This document shows positions 1 through 8,510 of a stretch of 64,000 bases of DNA, in pieces (the first letter of the stretch is position 1; each line of letters begins with the position of its first letter). The translations under genes and the position numbers were made by a program. This DNA comes from Mycobacterium sp. OTB74 (GTDB taxonomy: Bacteria; Actinomycetota; Actinomycetes; Mycobacteriales; Mycobacteriaceae). The notes below the pieces were generated by a model, which had not been told where the DNA came from, did no database searches, and was given only the letters and a program-made list of their open reading frames with translations. The stretch spans positions 62,001 through 126,000 of the forward strand of contig NZ_JARXVD010000016.1 of assembly GCF_029892685.1 (NCBI RefSeq). Reading direction: 5' to 3'.

Positions 1-236
1 TCTTCGACAACCCTGATGTCTTCGATATCGACCGCAACCCAAACCTTCACCTAGCATTCGGTTTCGGCCCGCACACCTGCGTCGGACAGCACCTCGCCAA
101 GCTTGAACTGAAGGTGATGTTCGAGGAACTCCTGCCCCGGCTGGAATCTATCGAGGTGCTCGGCCCCGGCAGTGTCACGCAGACAAATTTCGTCGGCGGA
201 CTCAAGCACCTGCCCGCCAAGCTCACCATCTCCTGA
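1..236 (+). CDS. Cytochrome P450, C-terminal end (partial)
   Basis: Only the last 77 codons are in the window; the gene starts upstream. The heme-binding loop is clear: FGFGPHTCVGQHLAKLE fits the P450 signature FxxGxHxCxG, with Cys as the axial heme thiolate. The following helix and C-terminal strand (ending KLTIS) are typical of soluble bacterial P450s. It would be a monooxygenase. The next gene, an aldehyde dehydrogenase, starts 15 bp after the stop, so the two are probably co-transcribed with the reductase and Rieske genes that follow. The substrate cannot be told from this fragment. Confidence 0.93.
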   Translation, partial: FDNPDVFDIDRNPNLHLAFGFGPHTCVGQHLAKLELKVMFEELLPRLESIEVLGPGSVTQTNFVGGLKHLPAKLTIS

Positions 237-251
237 ACGGCCGAAATATAC

Positions 252-1712
252 ATGACCACAATCGATTACCCGCAGCTCTACATCGACGGAACGTGGGCTG
301 CGCCAGCCGGGCACGACACCATAGGGGTTTATTCCCCCACCACCGAAGAGCGGATCGGTTCGGTGCCCAGAGGCGACCTGACCGATATCGACGCGGCAGT
401 CGCAGCAGCACGGGGGGCGTTCGACGCGCCCGACGGCTGGTCAAGCTGGCATCCCAAGGAGCGCGCTGAGTACCTCCAGCGGTTTGCCGCGGAGCTGGAA
501 GCGCGCAGCGCGGAGACCGCACGCCGGGTGTCGATGCAGAACGGTATGCCGATCTGGCTGGCTAACCAATTCGAGGCCGTCTTCCCGTCGCTGCTGGTGC
601 GCTACTACAGCGACCTGATGGCCGGAGCACCGATCGAGGAAGCGCGCCCGGGTATGTTCGGTGGCACCTCATTGGTGTCCAAAGCGCCCATCGGCGTCGT
701 CGGTGCGATCGTGCCGTGGAATGTCCCACAATCCATTTCGTTCTTGAAGATCGCGCCCGCCCTGGCCGCTGGATGCACGGTCGTTCTCAAACCGGCTGAG
801 GAAACCGTCCTGGACGCGTTCCTGATGGCCGAGGCCGCCGCGGCGGCCGGGTTGCCGGACGGCGTCATCAACGTCGTGCCCGGCGGTCGAGAGGTAGGGG
901 CCTACCTGGTCGAACATCCAGGCATCGACAAGGTGTCGTTCACCGGATCTTCTGCCGCCGGACGTTGGATCTCCGAAGCGTGCGGACGCCTGCTCCGACC
1001 CGTCACTCTCGAGCTCGGCGGCAAGTCGGCCGCAATCATCCTCGACGACGCCGACATGACCTCGTTGCTCGAGCCCTTCTTTGGTTGCACGCTGCTCAAC
1101 AACGGCCAAATCTGTTGGCTGAATACGCGGATCCTGCTTCCCCGCAGCCGATACAACGAAATGGTCGACACGATCACGGATATGACCCGCGCGCTGACCG
1201 TTGGCGATCCGCTCGATCCGGAAACCAAGGTCGGACCGCTGGTGTCTAAGCGCCAGCGCGATCGGGTCGAGGGTTATATCGCGACGGGCAAGAGTGAAGG
1301 CGCGCGAATGACCACAGGCGGTTCGCGCGGAGGCCAGGATCGCGGTTGGTTTGTTGAACCGACCATCTTCGCCGACCTTGACAACAACGCGACGGTGTCG
1401 CGCGAAGAGATCTTCGGCCCCGTGCTGGCGTTGATTCCGTACTCCGATGAACAGGACGCGGTCGCCATTGCAAACGACAGCCCCTACGGCCTCGGTGGCA
1501 CTGTCTGGTCGTCAAACGTCGAGCGTGCCGCCGACGTAGCCCGCCACGTTCGATCGGGAACCATCGGCGTCAATCAGTACGTGAATGACCCCGTGGCCCC
1601 GTTCGGCGGCATCAAGGAAAGCGGCTTGGGCCGGGAAATGGGCCCGGAAGGGTTACACGCCTTCCAGGCGTACAAGACCATCTACATGCCACCCTCGGTT
1701 ACGGCCAACTGA
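252..1712 (+). CDS. NAD(P)-dependent aldehyde dehydrogenase
   Basis: 486 aa, the usual length for the family. It oxidises an aldehyde to a carboxylic acid with NAD(P)+. Visible landmarks are the oxyanion-hole Asn region (GAIVPWNVPQ), the cofactor motif FTGSSAAGRW, the general-base Glu in LELGGKSA, the catalytic Cys in NNGQICWLNTR, EEIFGPVL, and the C-terminal PFGGIKESGLGREMG. The ATG start directly precedes a typical N-terminus (LYIDGTW). The gene lies between a P450 and a reductase/Rieske pair, so it probably acts on an aldehyde made by one of these oxygenases (for example after O-demethylation or side-chain oxidation). The actual substrate is unknown. Confidence 0.92.
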   Translation: MTTIDYPQLYIDGTWAAPAGHDTIGVYSPTTEERIGSVPRGDLTDIDAAVAAARGAFDAPDGWSSWHPKERAEYLQRFAAELEARSAETARRVSMQNGMPIWLANQFEAVFPSLLVRYYSDLMAGAPIEEARPGMFGGTSLVSKAPIGVVGAIVPWNVPQSISFLKIAPALAAGCTVVLKPAEETVLDAFLMAEAAAAAGLPDGVINVVPGGREVGAYLVEHPGIDKVSFTGSSAAGRWISEACGRLLRPVTLELGGKSAAIILDDADMTSLLEPFFGCTLLNNGQICWLNTRILLPRSRYNEMVDTITDMTRALTVGDPLDPETKVGPLVSKRQRDRVEGYIATGKSEGARMTTGGSRGGQDRGWFVEPTIFADLDNNATVSREEIFGPVLALIPYSDEQDAVAIANDSPYGLGGTVWSSNVERAADVARHVRSGTIGVNQYVNDPVAPFGGIKESGLGREMGPEGLHAFQAYKTIYMPPSVTAN

Positions 1713-1746
1713 TTACGTGTCGCCAGACAGATCGGAGCAAGGAGCG

Positions 1747-2745
1747 ATGTCTGCACTCGCCGTCACGAAGCCCGGTGCCAACGTACACGAATACACGGCC
1801 GACTTGGTCGTCAGGCGCCGGAGCACACCGGCCGAAGGTGTTGTGCTGCTGGAATTTACACATCCAGACAACGAAGACCTGCCACGCTGGGAACCGGGCG
1901 CGCACGTCGACCTCATTCTCAGCGTCGGCCTGACTCGGCAATACTCGCTCTGCAGCGATCCCGGCGATCGGGGAGCGTGGCGCGTCGGGGTCTTGTTCGA
2001 TCCAAACAACAGCCGCGGGGGTTCGCGTTACGTTCATGAAAATCTCCACGAAGGCACTACGGTACGAGTTCGGGGCCCCCGCAACCACTTTCCCCTTGTT
2101 GACGCGCCGCGGTACCGCTTCATCGCCGGCGGCATCGGCATAACCCCGATCTTCACGATGCTTGAGGCGGTCCAGCGCACCGGCCACGAATGGACACTCC
2201 TGTACGGCGGCCGAACCAAGGCCTCGATGGCGCTGGCAGACGAGCTGGTTGAACGCTATCCGGATCGCGTCACCTTGTGGCCGCAGGACGAGAAGGGATT
2301 TCTCGACCTGGCGTCATATCTGAGAGATCCCGACGATGACACTCTCATTTACAGCTGCGGCCCCGAGGGATTGCTCAACGCGGTCGAGAGCAACTGCGCT
2401 CACTGGCCCCCGGGCGCCCTGCACATCGAACGGTTCGCCGCTAAGGCACCGACGGCAGAGGAAGCCGCGCAAGCCCTTGACCGCTTCGAGGTGGTATGCC
2501 GCCGATCCGGGGTCACACTCGAAGTGACACCCGATCAGTCAGTGCTCGAAGTACTTGAGGAAGCCGACATCCCGATCATGGCCAGCTGCTACGAGGGTGT
2601 CTGCGGAACCTGTGAATCGAGAATTTTGGAGGGCAAGCCCGATCACCGCGACTCGGTGCTGTCCGCGGCGGAAAAAGCTGCTGGCGAAGTCATGTTGGTC
2701 TGTGTATCGCGCTCGTGCACCGAAAGGCTGGTGTTGGACCTGTGA
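1747..2745 (+). CDS. Phthalate-dioxygenase-reductase-type flavin/2Fe-2S reductase (VanB-like)
   Basis: 332 aa. Three modules are visible in order. First is a flavin-binding beta-barrel with RQYSLCS. Second is an NAD-binding domain with IAGGIGITPIFTM and the LLYGGRTK and YSCGPEGLL signatures. Third is a C-terminal plant-type ferredoxin domain with CYEGVCGTC and a fourth Cys near the end (MLVCVSRS). This order (flavin, NAD, 2Fe-2S) is that of phthalate dioxygenase reductase and VanB. The start was set at the ATG preceded by GGAGC rather than at an earlier in-frame ATG that would overlap the ALDH gene. It overlaps the Rieske oxygenase gene by 4 bp (GTGA), so it very probably donates electrons to that protein. 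Confidence 0.93.
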   Translation: MSALAVTKPGANVHEYTADLVVRRRSTPAEGVVLLEFTHPDNEDLPRWEPGAHVDLILSVGLTRQYSLCSDPGDRGAWRVGVLFDPNNSRGGSRYVHENLHEGTTVRVRGPRNHFPLVDAPRYRFIAGGIGITPIFTMLEAVQRTGHEWTLLYGGRTKASMALADELVERYPDRVTLWPQDEKGFLDLASYLRDPDDDTLIYSCGPEGLLNAVESNCAHWPPGALHIERFAAKAPTAEEAAQALDRFEVVCRRSGVTLEVTPDQSVLEVLEEADIPIMASCYEGVCGTCESRILEGKPDHRDSVLSAAEKAAGEVMLVCVSRSCTERLVLDL

Positions 2746-3836
2746 GTACCAATTACCCCAAAAAGTGCTGGTACGTCGCGGCTACGTGCGACGAGATCAC
2801 CGATACGCCGCTGGGGCGACGCTTGCTCGGGATGGATGTCGTACTGTGGCGCGGCGCCGGCGGCACAGTCACGGCGTTCGAAAACCGTTGTGCGCATAGG
2901 GCGTTTCCGCTGTCCCACAGCCGTGTGGACGGGGATCGATTGATCTGCGGCTACCACGGCTGCACCTACGACACCTCCGGGGTATGCGTTTACACGCCGG
3001 CCCAGCCCCAAGTCCCCACTGGGATGAGTGTTCGGGTGTTCCCCATTCTCGAACAACCACCATTCGTCTGGATCTGGACCGGGCCGTCCGAATCTGCTGC
3101 GACGTACGAGCTGCCGGATACGCCATGGATCAACGAGCCCGACTGGACGACATTTGCCAGCGCTTGGCAGGTGAGCGCGAACTACATGATGGTCCACGAA
3201 CATTACCTGGACTTCAGCTACGCCCCTGTTGTGCACGCAACCGACCTGCCGCCGGGTCTGGCAAGCATGGGGGCGTTCAACGACGTCGAGGTGACCGAAA
3301 CGACCGTTTCCTACACCCGACTGCTGCCGGAGCTGCCGCTGGCTAGCTGGCAAGCCGACGCGACGGGACTTGACCCTGCCATAGCGTATAAGCACCGCGA
3401 GGGCGGCAGGTTCGTCTCGCCGGCTCTTCACACCCAATACTGGGACATCGAAACGTCAACTGGGCAGGTGTTCACCACAACTCGGACACATGGCATCACC
3501 CCCGAGTCTGAGAACTCAACCCATGTATTCATGCAGTCGTCGCGTAATTACGCAACGGACGACGCTGCTGCAACCGACCGCCTGAGCTCGTTCTTGGACG
3601 GAGTCGCCCGGCGCGACAGATCGATATTGGAAATGGCTTCGAATCATTCCGGTTACGACGGCTGGCGTCGCGGAGTGGAGTTTCAGGCAGATGCCGCTGC
3701 GCTGCGCGCCCGCCGGATCGTCGGCGTGCTATTGGCCAAGGAGGCCGGCCGGGCCGCGATCCGTCCCGGTCTGGCGCCCAATAGCAGGGAGTCGTCGTTG
3801 AGCCCGTCTCAGCAGCCCGCGACGTTGAGCGGGTAA
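2742..3836 (+). CDS. Rieske non-heme iron oxygenase alpha-type subunit (VanA-like), atypical iron site
   Basis: 364 aa with a GTG start in a 4-bp overlap with the reductase gene. The N-terminal Rieske domain has both halves of the cluster motif, CAHRAFPLSH and CGYHGCTYD. The catalytic domain follows. Where the family normally has D-x2-H-x4-H for mononuclear iron, this protein reads DFSYAPVVH: the first His is Tyr, while the Asp and second His are kept. Size and gene pairing match the vanillate O-demethylase/phenoxybenzoate type, which demethylates or hydroxylates aromatic acids, but the altered iron site makes the reaction uncertain. The neighbouring ALDH could take up formaldehyde or an aldehyde product. 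A convergent gene ends 12 bp downstream. Confidence 0.9.
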   Translation: MSTNYPKKCWYVAATCDEITDTPLGRRLLGMDVVLWRGAGGTVTAFENRCAHRAFPLSHSRVDGDRLICGYHGCTYDTSGVCVYTPAQPQVPTGMSVRVFPILEQPPFVWIWTGPSESAATYELPDTPWINEPDWTTFASAWQVSANYMMVHEHYLDFSYAPVVHATDLPPGLASMGAFNDVEVTETTVSYTRLLPELPLASWQADATGLDPAIAYKHREGGRFVSPALHTQYWDIETSTGQVFTTTRTHGITPESENSTHVFMQSSRNYATDDAAATDRLSSFLDGVARRDRSILEMASNHSGYDGWRRGVEFQADAAALRARRIVGVLLAKEAGRAAIRPGLAPNSRESSLSPSQQPATLSG

Positions 3837-3847
3837 CGTCACGTTAT

Positions 3848-5146
3848 TCAGTCGTCGCCGAAAGCCATCTCGCCCTGTCCCGTCACCGACAGCACCGTCT
3901 GCCAGAGGTAGCCGTTGGTATCGATCTTCTTGCGGGACGACACCGCGAGCGGGATCGGGACGTGGGTTAACCGACGGCGCCAGGACCCGACAACCATGTC
4001 CGTTTTGCCTGCCATGCCGGCGTGTACGGCTGCGTGCCCCAATCGTAGACAGAAGTTGGCATCTCTGGCATTGGCAGGCAGGCTGCGAATCATGTAACTG
4101 GGATCGATGTATTTGATATTGGCCGGAAATCCTTGGGCACCAAAAGTTTCCTTGATTGCATCCCTCAGGAACGCGCCGATGTCGCCGTGACGACGGTTGC
4201 CTGATGCATCCCACTCCTCTTCCTTCGCGAGCAGAGATTGGCCCGCCCCTTCAGCCACGACAATCACCACGGAACCGTCGCGTTCGATGCGCTGTCGCAC
4301 AGCGTGGATAAGGCCCCCCATACTGAACTCGATTTCGGGAATCAGACAAATGCCGACCTGGCTATCCGCGAGTGTGGCGAAGCTCGCGATGAATCCGGAG
4401 TCCCGTCCCATCAGTTTGACCAGGCCGATGCCGGCTCGTGCGCACGACGCCTCTACGTACGCCGCGCGAGTCGCCTGCCGTGCCGCCTCAACCGCGGTAT
4501 CGAAACCGAAAGACATATCGATGAACGAGATGTCGTTGTCGATGGTCTTGGGCACCCCCACCACCGCAATCTCAAGTTCGCGACGCCGTATCTCCTCGAC
4601 GATCGCATGCCCTCCGCGTAGCGTCCCATCGCCGCCAATGACGAATAGCAATTGAATTCCCATGTCCTGCAACCTGTTAACCATTTCATCGACGGGTTGC
4701 GGTCCGCGGGACGAACCGAGAATCGTTCCCCCGACTTGATGAACTTGATTGACCCGCCGGGTTGTCAGCTCGATTGGCGGCAGTCCCTTTCGATCAACTA
4801 GACCCTCGTAGCCGAAGCGGAATCCGTAAACTGTTGGAACACCATACTTTTCGTGCAAGCAGAAGACAATCGAGCGGATGACGTCGTTCAAACCGGGACA
4901 CAGCCCGCCACACGTGACGATGCCACATCGGAGCACAGCAGGGTCGAAGTAGATCTTCGTCTGCGGCCCCGCGAGCTCAAAGGAGGGCGGGTCGAGCCCA
5001 TCGTGCAGTTGCGCACGCAACTCGTCGATATCCGTTCGGAACAACAGCCGTTTCGAGATATTCATGAAACTATTGGCCCGTAACGGAGAAGGAATGTCGC
5101 ATCCGCCCAATGCGTCGATTTCGAAGTCACGCAGTGTTGGTTTCAT
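3848..5146 (-). CDS. 6-phosphofructokinase, plant/trypanosome-like type
   Basis: 432 aa from the MKPTLRDFEI start. It should phosphorylate fructose 6-phosphate. The PFK core is complete: CGGLCPGLND, phosphate-donor motif GGDGTLRGG, catalytic PKTIDNDI, MGRDSGFIA and the PE loop. Gly in GGDGT is the residue usually linked with ATP use (PPi enzymes carry Asp there), while Lys in PKTIDND is the PPi-like state. This Gly/Lys mix is known in plant and trypanosomatid ATP-dependent PFKs, so ATP is the likelier donor. An N-terminal extension of about 80 residues precedes the core, as in those enzymes. The ATG overlaps the stop of a 35-codon ORF by 4 bp and has only a weak ribosome site of its own, suggesting coupled translation. 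Confidence 0.9.
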   Translation of the reverse strand: MKPTLRDFEIDALGGCDIPSPLRANSFMNISKRLLFRTDIDELRAQLHDGLDPPSFELAGPQTKIYFDPAVLRCGIVTCGGLCPGLNDVIRSIVFCLHEKYGVPTVYGFRFGYEGLVDRKGLPPIELTTRRVNQVHQVGGTILGSSRGPQPVDEMVNRLQDMGIQLLFVIGGDGTLRGGHAIVEEIRRRELEIAVVGVPKTIDNDISFIDMSFGFDTAVEAARQATRAAYVEASCARAGIGLVKLMGRDSGFIASFATLADSQVGICLIPEIEFSMGGLIHAVRQRIERDGSVVIVVAEGAGQSLLAKEEEWDASGNRRHGDIGAFLRDAIKETFGAQGFPANIKYIDPSYMIRSLPANARDANFCLRLGHAAVHAGMAGKTDMVVGSWRRRLTHVPIPLAVSSRKKIDTNGYLWQTVLSVTGQGEMAFGDD

Positions 5147-5250
5147 ATCACGCTCACTAATGACCAAAGCCCAGGTGCGGACCAACCGAATATTAGGGGA
5201 ATCTTGATGATGGTGTCGTGCAATGGCAATGCCGCGTCGGTGGTATCCAT
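5143..5250 (-). CDS. Small 35-codon ORF translationally coupled to the phosphofructokinase
   Basis: This short ORF starts MDTTDAALPL and ends WSLVSVI. A strong Shine-Dalgarno sequence (AAGGGGGAT) sits just upstream of its ATG, and its TGA overlaps the ATG of the PFK gene (ATGA). The C-terminal half is hydrophobic with two Trp, but too short for a confident membrane call. No family was recognised. It could be a leader peptide controlling the kinase or a small protein in its own right. Support comes only from the ribosome site and the overlap. Confidence 0.5.
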   Translation of the reverse strand: MDTTDAALPLHDTIIKIPLIFGWSAPGLWSLVSVI

Positions 5251-5281
5251 GTAATCCCCCTTCGAGGGAGAGGTGCGGGTC

Positions 5282-6436
5282 TCAGTGATGGGCAGCGCGG
5301 TGCGCGTCATATAGCACGACTTCACCGCGAATTCCCTTGAGCTGACGTGCTTCTGCGAATGACCATCCGATACCCGGTGTTTCGCCAATCGTCCTGCGTG
5401 CCGCCTGGGTCACCCGTACCGTCCCTGCGGGCGCCACACCGGTGACCCGGCTGGCCATGTTGACCGGACTGCCGAACCAGTCACCAGAACTGCTGACGGC
5501 GCGACCGAAAGCCACACCTACCCGCAGCCGCGGAAAATCGTCAGCAGCAGCTGCGTCGACAAGGTCGAGCACCGTGGTCAGGAGCTTATGCGGGTCCGAG
5601 GACACCATCATCACGGCGTCACCGATCGTTTTAACGAACTGGACCGGGCTCGTGACCAGGTCTCGAGCTAGATCCGCCAGGCGCACCGCGACCTGTCCGA
5701 GTTCTTCAGGTGCAACCTGCTCTCCTAGCCGCGTGAAACCAACCAGGTCCGCAAACGCAACCGCTACATCCCGAGCCCCGGGCAACGTGCCGGTGGCCCG
5801 CTCGTGCGCATTAATCGCTTCGGTCTCAAACGAATGCCGCAAGGCTAGCCGCATGAGGCTGTCGACCATCGGGCCAATCACGGCATCGGCGTCGTGCGCC
5901 AATAGGTCGACGGTCTGGGCCAATTCAAGCTCAGATGCGCCCGGGTGTAGCGCTGCCTTTAAGGCTGCCCGCCGCATCGTCGCCGCTGCAGGATTGAGGC
6001 CGTCCATCAGTAGTCGGACGATGAGCACAACCACGTCGCGATCTAGGCCAATATCGACGAGTCGCGCAGCCGCGAGGACCGACTCGGCGTCCGCACGCGA
6101 TTGCCGCACGTCGGGCTCCAACCGGACCAGGCCAGCCGCGCGGTGCAATCGCTGCAACAGTACGAGATCCACGCCGGTGGACTCAGACACTTCGCGCGCC
6201 GACGTCGATGTTCCATCGTCGCCGATGCTACGGATGGCCGGTAGTAGAATGGGGCTGTACTCGGCACGAATCTGGTTGATATCAAACCCATTCGACAGCA
6301 GCCAGGAGATGATCTCGATGCGCTCGTCACGCGCTCGACCTTGCAGACCGTCGAGGAGCCCCAACGCCGCTATGTCATGCTCGGACGGAACTGTCGGCAC
6401 AGCGGCAAAATACAACGTCCCACACCCTCCGGTCAC
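5282..6436 (-). CDS. Class III adenylate cyclase with N-terminal regulatory domain (Rv1264-like)
   Basis: 384 aa. The C-terminal half (from about residue 220) is a class III cyclase domain. It shows the first metal Asp in FADLVGFTRLG, the adenine-selecting Lys and second metal Asp in FVKTIGDAVMM, and the ribose-orienting Asn and transition-state Arg in PVNMASRV, so it should make cAMP from ATP. The N-terminal half is alpha-helical and resembles the adenylate cyclase regulatory domain that makes M. tuberculosis Rv1264 pH-responsive; length and order match. No membrane segment is seen, so it is probably a soluble homodimer. It lies 18 bp downstream of mmsB on the same strand, so read-through from the valine operon is possible. 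Confidence 0.9.
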   Translation of the reverse strand: MTGGCGTLYFAAVPTVPSEHDIAALGLLDGLQGRARDERIEIISWLLSNGFDINQIRAEYSPILLPAIRSIGDDGTSTSAREVSESTGVDLVLLQRLHRAAGLVRLEPDVRQSRADAESVLAAARLVDIGLDRDVVVLIVRLLMDGLNPAAATMRRAALKAALHPGASELELAQTVDLLAHDADAVIGPMVDSLMRLALRHSFETEAINAHERATGTLPGARDVAVAFADLVGFTRLGEQVAPEELGQVAVRLADLARDLVTSPVQFVKTIGDAVMMVSSDPHKLLTTVLDLVDAAAADDFPRLRVGVAFGRAVSSSGDWFGSPVNMASRVTGVAPAGTVRVTQAARRTIGETPGIGWSFAEARQLKGIRGEVVLYDAHRAAHH

Positions 6437-6454
6437 GCTTTTGCGGCTCAGACG

Positions 6455-7330
6455 TCAGGACTTCCTGATCATTTCGATGACGGCGCTGAAATCTTTGGCG
6501 GCGTGCTCGGCGGCGAATTTGGCGTAGATTTCGGCGGCGTGGCTACCCAGCGGTGCAGCTGAGCCTGTCGACGACACAGCATCCATGGCGAGGCCGAGGT
6601 CCTTGTTCATCAGGGCAGTTGCGAAGCCCGGCGCGAAGTCGTTATTCGCCGGCGATGTCGGTACCGGCCCTGGAACGGGGCAATTCGTCTCTACTGCCCA
6701 GCAGTTCCCGGTGGCACCAGTGATCACGTCGAACAGGGACTGGGCGGACAGTGCCAGGTGCTCCGCCAACACGAACGCCTCGCTGATCGCGATCTGATGG
6801 ACGGCAAGCACCATGTTGTTGCAGATCTTGGCGGCCTGTCCGGTCCCTGCGGCACCGCAGTGAACCACCTTGCCTGCCATCGCTTCCAGCACCGGGCGGG
6901 CTCGTCGCACCGCGTCGTCCTCGCCGCCGACCATAAATGCCAGCGTGCCCGCGGCCGCGCCCTTCACCCCGCCGGACACGGGCGCGTCAAGCTGAGCGAA
7001 GCCGTGCTCAGCGGCCATCGCATGCACGGTCCGGGCATCCTCGACTGAAATCGTCGAACTGTCGATGAACAGCGCTCCCGTCCGCACAGTAGGCAATATA
7101 GCTGCGTAGCAGTCCTTTACAATCTTGCCGTTCGGCAGCATCGTGATCACGATGTCAGCGTCGGCGGCCGCCTCGGCCGCGGTGTCGAACGACGTCACAC
7201 CCTTGTCGACAGCGGCAGCGCGCGCCGCGGACACAGGGTCGAAGCCTCGCACCGTATGTCCGGCCGCCACCAGATTGGCCGCCATCGGGCCACCCATGTG
7301 GCCGAGTCCAAGGAACGCGATCGTGGTCAT
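6455..7330 (-). CDS. mmsB: 3-hydroxyisobutyrate dehydrogenase
   Basis: 291 aa. It oxidises 3-hydroxyisobutyrate to methylmalonate semialdehyde in valine breakdown. It has the Rossmann motif FLGLGHMGGPMAANL, the substrate-loop motif DAPVSGGVKGA and the catalytic Lys in GQAAKICNNM. The start at MTTIAFLG follows a GAGA-type ribosome site; the longer reading would overlap fadE9. Gene order mmsA-fadE9-mmsB is the same as M. tuberculosis Rv0753c-Rv0752c-Rv0751c, which supports the assignment. Spacing to fadE9 is 10 bp. Confidence 0.93.
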   Translation of the reverse strand: MTTIAFLGLGHMGGPMAANLVAAGHTVRGFDPVSAARAAAVDKGVTSFDTAAEAAADADIVITMLPNGKIVKDCYAAILPTVRTGALFIDSSTISVEDARTVHAMAAEHGFAQLDAPVSGGVKGAAAGTLAFMVGGEDDAVRRARPVLEAMAGKVVHCGAAGTGQAAKICNNMVLAVHQIAISEAFVLAEHLALSAQSLFDVITGATGNCWAVETNCPVPGPVPTSPANNDFAPGFATALMNKDLGLAMDAVSSTGSAAPLGSHAAEIYAKFAAEHAAKDFSAVIEMIRKS

Positions 7331-7340
7331 CAGTTCTCTC

Positions 7341-8501
7341 CTATGCGCTTGCCCGTATGGCCTCGGCTCGCCCAATCACGACCCGCATGATTTCGTTGGT
7401 ACCCTCAAGAATCCGATGCACCCGCAGATCGCGGACGATCTTCTCCACCCCGTACTCGCGCAGGTAGCCGTATCCCCCGTGCAGTTGCAACGCCGCATCG
7501 GCCACTTCGTAGCAGTTTTCGGTGACAAATAGCTTCGCCATCGCGCACCGTTCGATCTTGTCAGGATCATTGTTGTCCAGTGCAGATGCGGCTCGCCACA
7601 GCATCAGCCGCGAGGCCTGCAGATTTGTGGCCATGTCAGCCAGCGCGAACCGGAGTGTTGGCTCGTCGATGAGCTTGCCGCCGAACGCATCTCGATCGCG
7701 AAGGTAGGCGGTGGCCTTGTGGAACGCTGCCTGTGCACCGCCCAGTGAGCAGGCAGCAATGTTCAGCCGGCCACCGTTGAGCCCGTTCATGGCGATACCG
7801 AAGCCGGCGCCTTCGCCGTCCGCACCACCCAGCATCGCGTCGGCCGGGACACGCACGCCTTCGAGGACGACCTGCGCAGTGGGCTGAGCATTCCAGCCCA
7901 TCTTTTGTTCCTGGGCGCCGAAACTCAGACCAGGCATGCCATTTTCGACGATGAACGCAGAGATCCCGCGTGGGCCGTCGATACCGGTTCGAGCCATCAC
8001 CACGTACACATCGGATGCACCGGCACCGGAAATGAACTGTTTGACGCCGTCGAGCACATAGTGGTCACCGTCGCGAACCGCCCGGCAGCGCAGCGCGGCG
8101 GCGTCGGAGCCGGCGGCCGGCTCGGTCAGGCAGTAACTGGCGATGGCTTCCATCGAGGCCAGCTTCGGCACCCAGGCCTTTCGCTGTTCGAGCGTCCCGT
8201 AGGTGTCCATCATCCACGCACACATGTTGTGGATCGACAAGAACGCGGCGACGGCCGGATCAGCGGTCGCCAGCTGTTCAAAGATCCGCACCGCGTCCAG
8301 CCGCCGCAGGCCGCAGCCACCGACATCTTCGTGGCAGTAGATCGCTGCCATTCCCATCTCGGCTGCTTCACGCAACTGGTCGACGGGGAAGTGGTGGGAC
8401 TCGTCCCACTCTAATGCGTATGGAGCAAGGCGCTTTTCGGCGAACTCGCCAGCCGCCTCGGTGATGACGCGTTCGTCTTCGTCCATGCCCAAGTAGTCCA
8501 T
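7341..8501 (-). CDS. fadE9: Acyl-CoA dehydrogenase (isobutyryl-CoA dehydrogenase type)
   Basis: 386 aa, full-length ACAD fold. FAD/substrate landmarks are YCLTEPAAGSDAAAL and the C-terminal LHGGYGYLREYGVEKIVRD. The catalytic Glu lies in ILEGTNEIMR, the position used by short/medium-chain and isobutyryl-CoA dehydrogenases. It should convert isobutyryl-CoA to methacrylyl-CoA in valine catabolism. That role is inferred from its position between mmsA and mmsB, matching Rv0752c (fadE9). No methacrylyl-CoA hydratase gene lies in this operon, so that step must be encoded elsewhere. Confidence 0.92.
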   Translation of the reverse strand: MDYLGMDEDERVITEAAGEFAEKRLAPYALEWDESHHFPVDQLREAAEMGMAAIYCHEDVGGCGLRRLDAVRIFEQLATADPAVAAFLSIHNMCAWMMDTYGTLEQRKAWVPKLASMEAIASYCLTEPAAGSDAAALRCRAVRDGDHYVLDGVKQFISGAGASDVYVVMARTGIDGPRGISAFIVENGMPGLSFGAQEQKMGWNAQPTAQVVLEGVRVPADAMLGGADGEGAGFGIAMNGLNGGRLNIAACSLGGAQAAFHKATAYLRDRDAFGGKLIDEPTLRFALADMATNLQASRLMLWRAASALDNNDPDKIERCAMAKLFVTENCYEVADAALQLHGGYGYLREYGVEKIVRDLRVHRILEGTNEIMRVVIGRAEAIRASA

Positions 8502-8510
8502 GGTGCCTGG

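Noticed and set aside
5442..6527. 361-codon plus-strand frame opposite the adenylate cyclase
   Set aside because: Ser/Arg/Ala-rich shadow frame with no domain; the cyclase catalytic residues are on the other strand.
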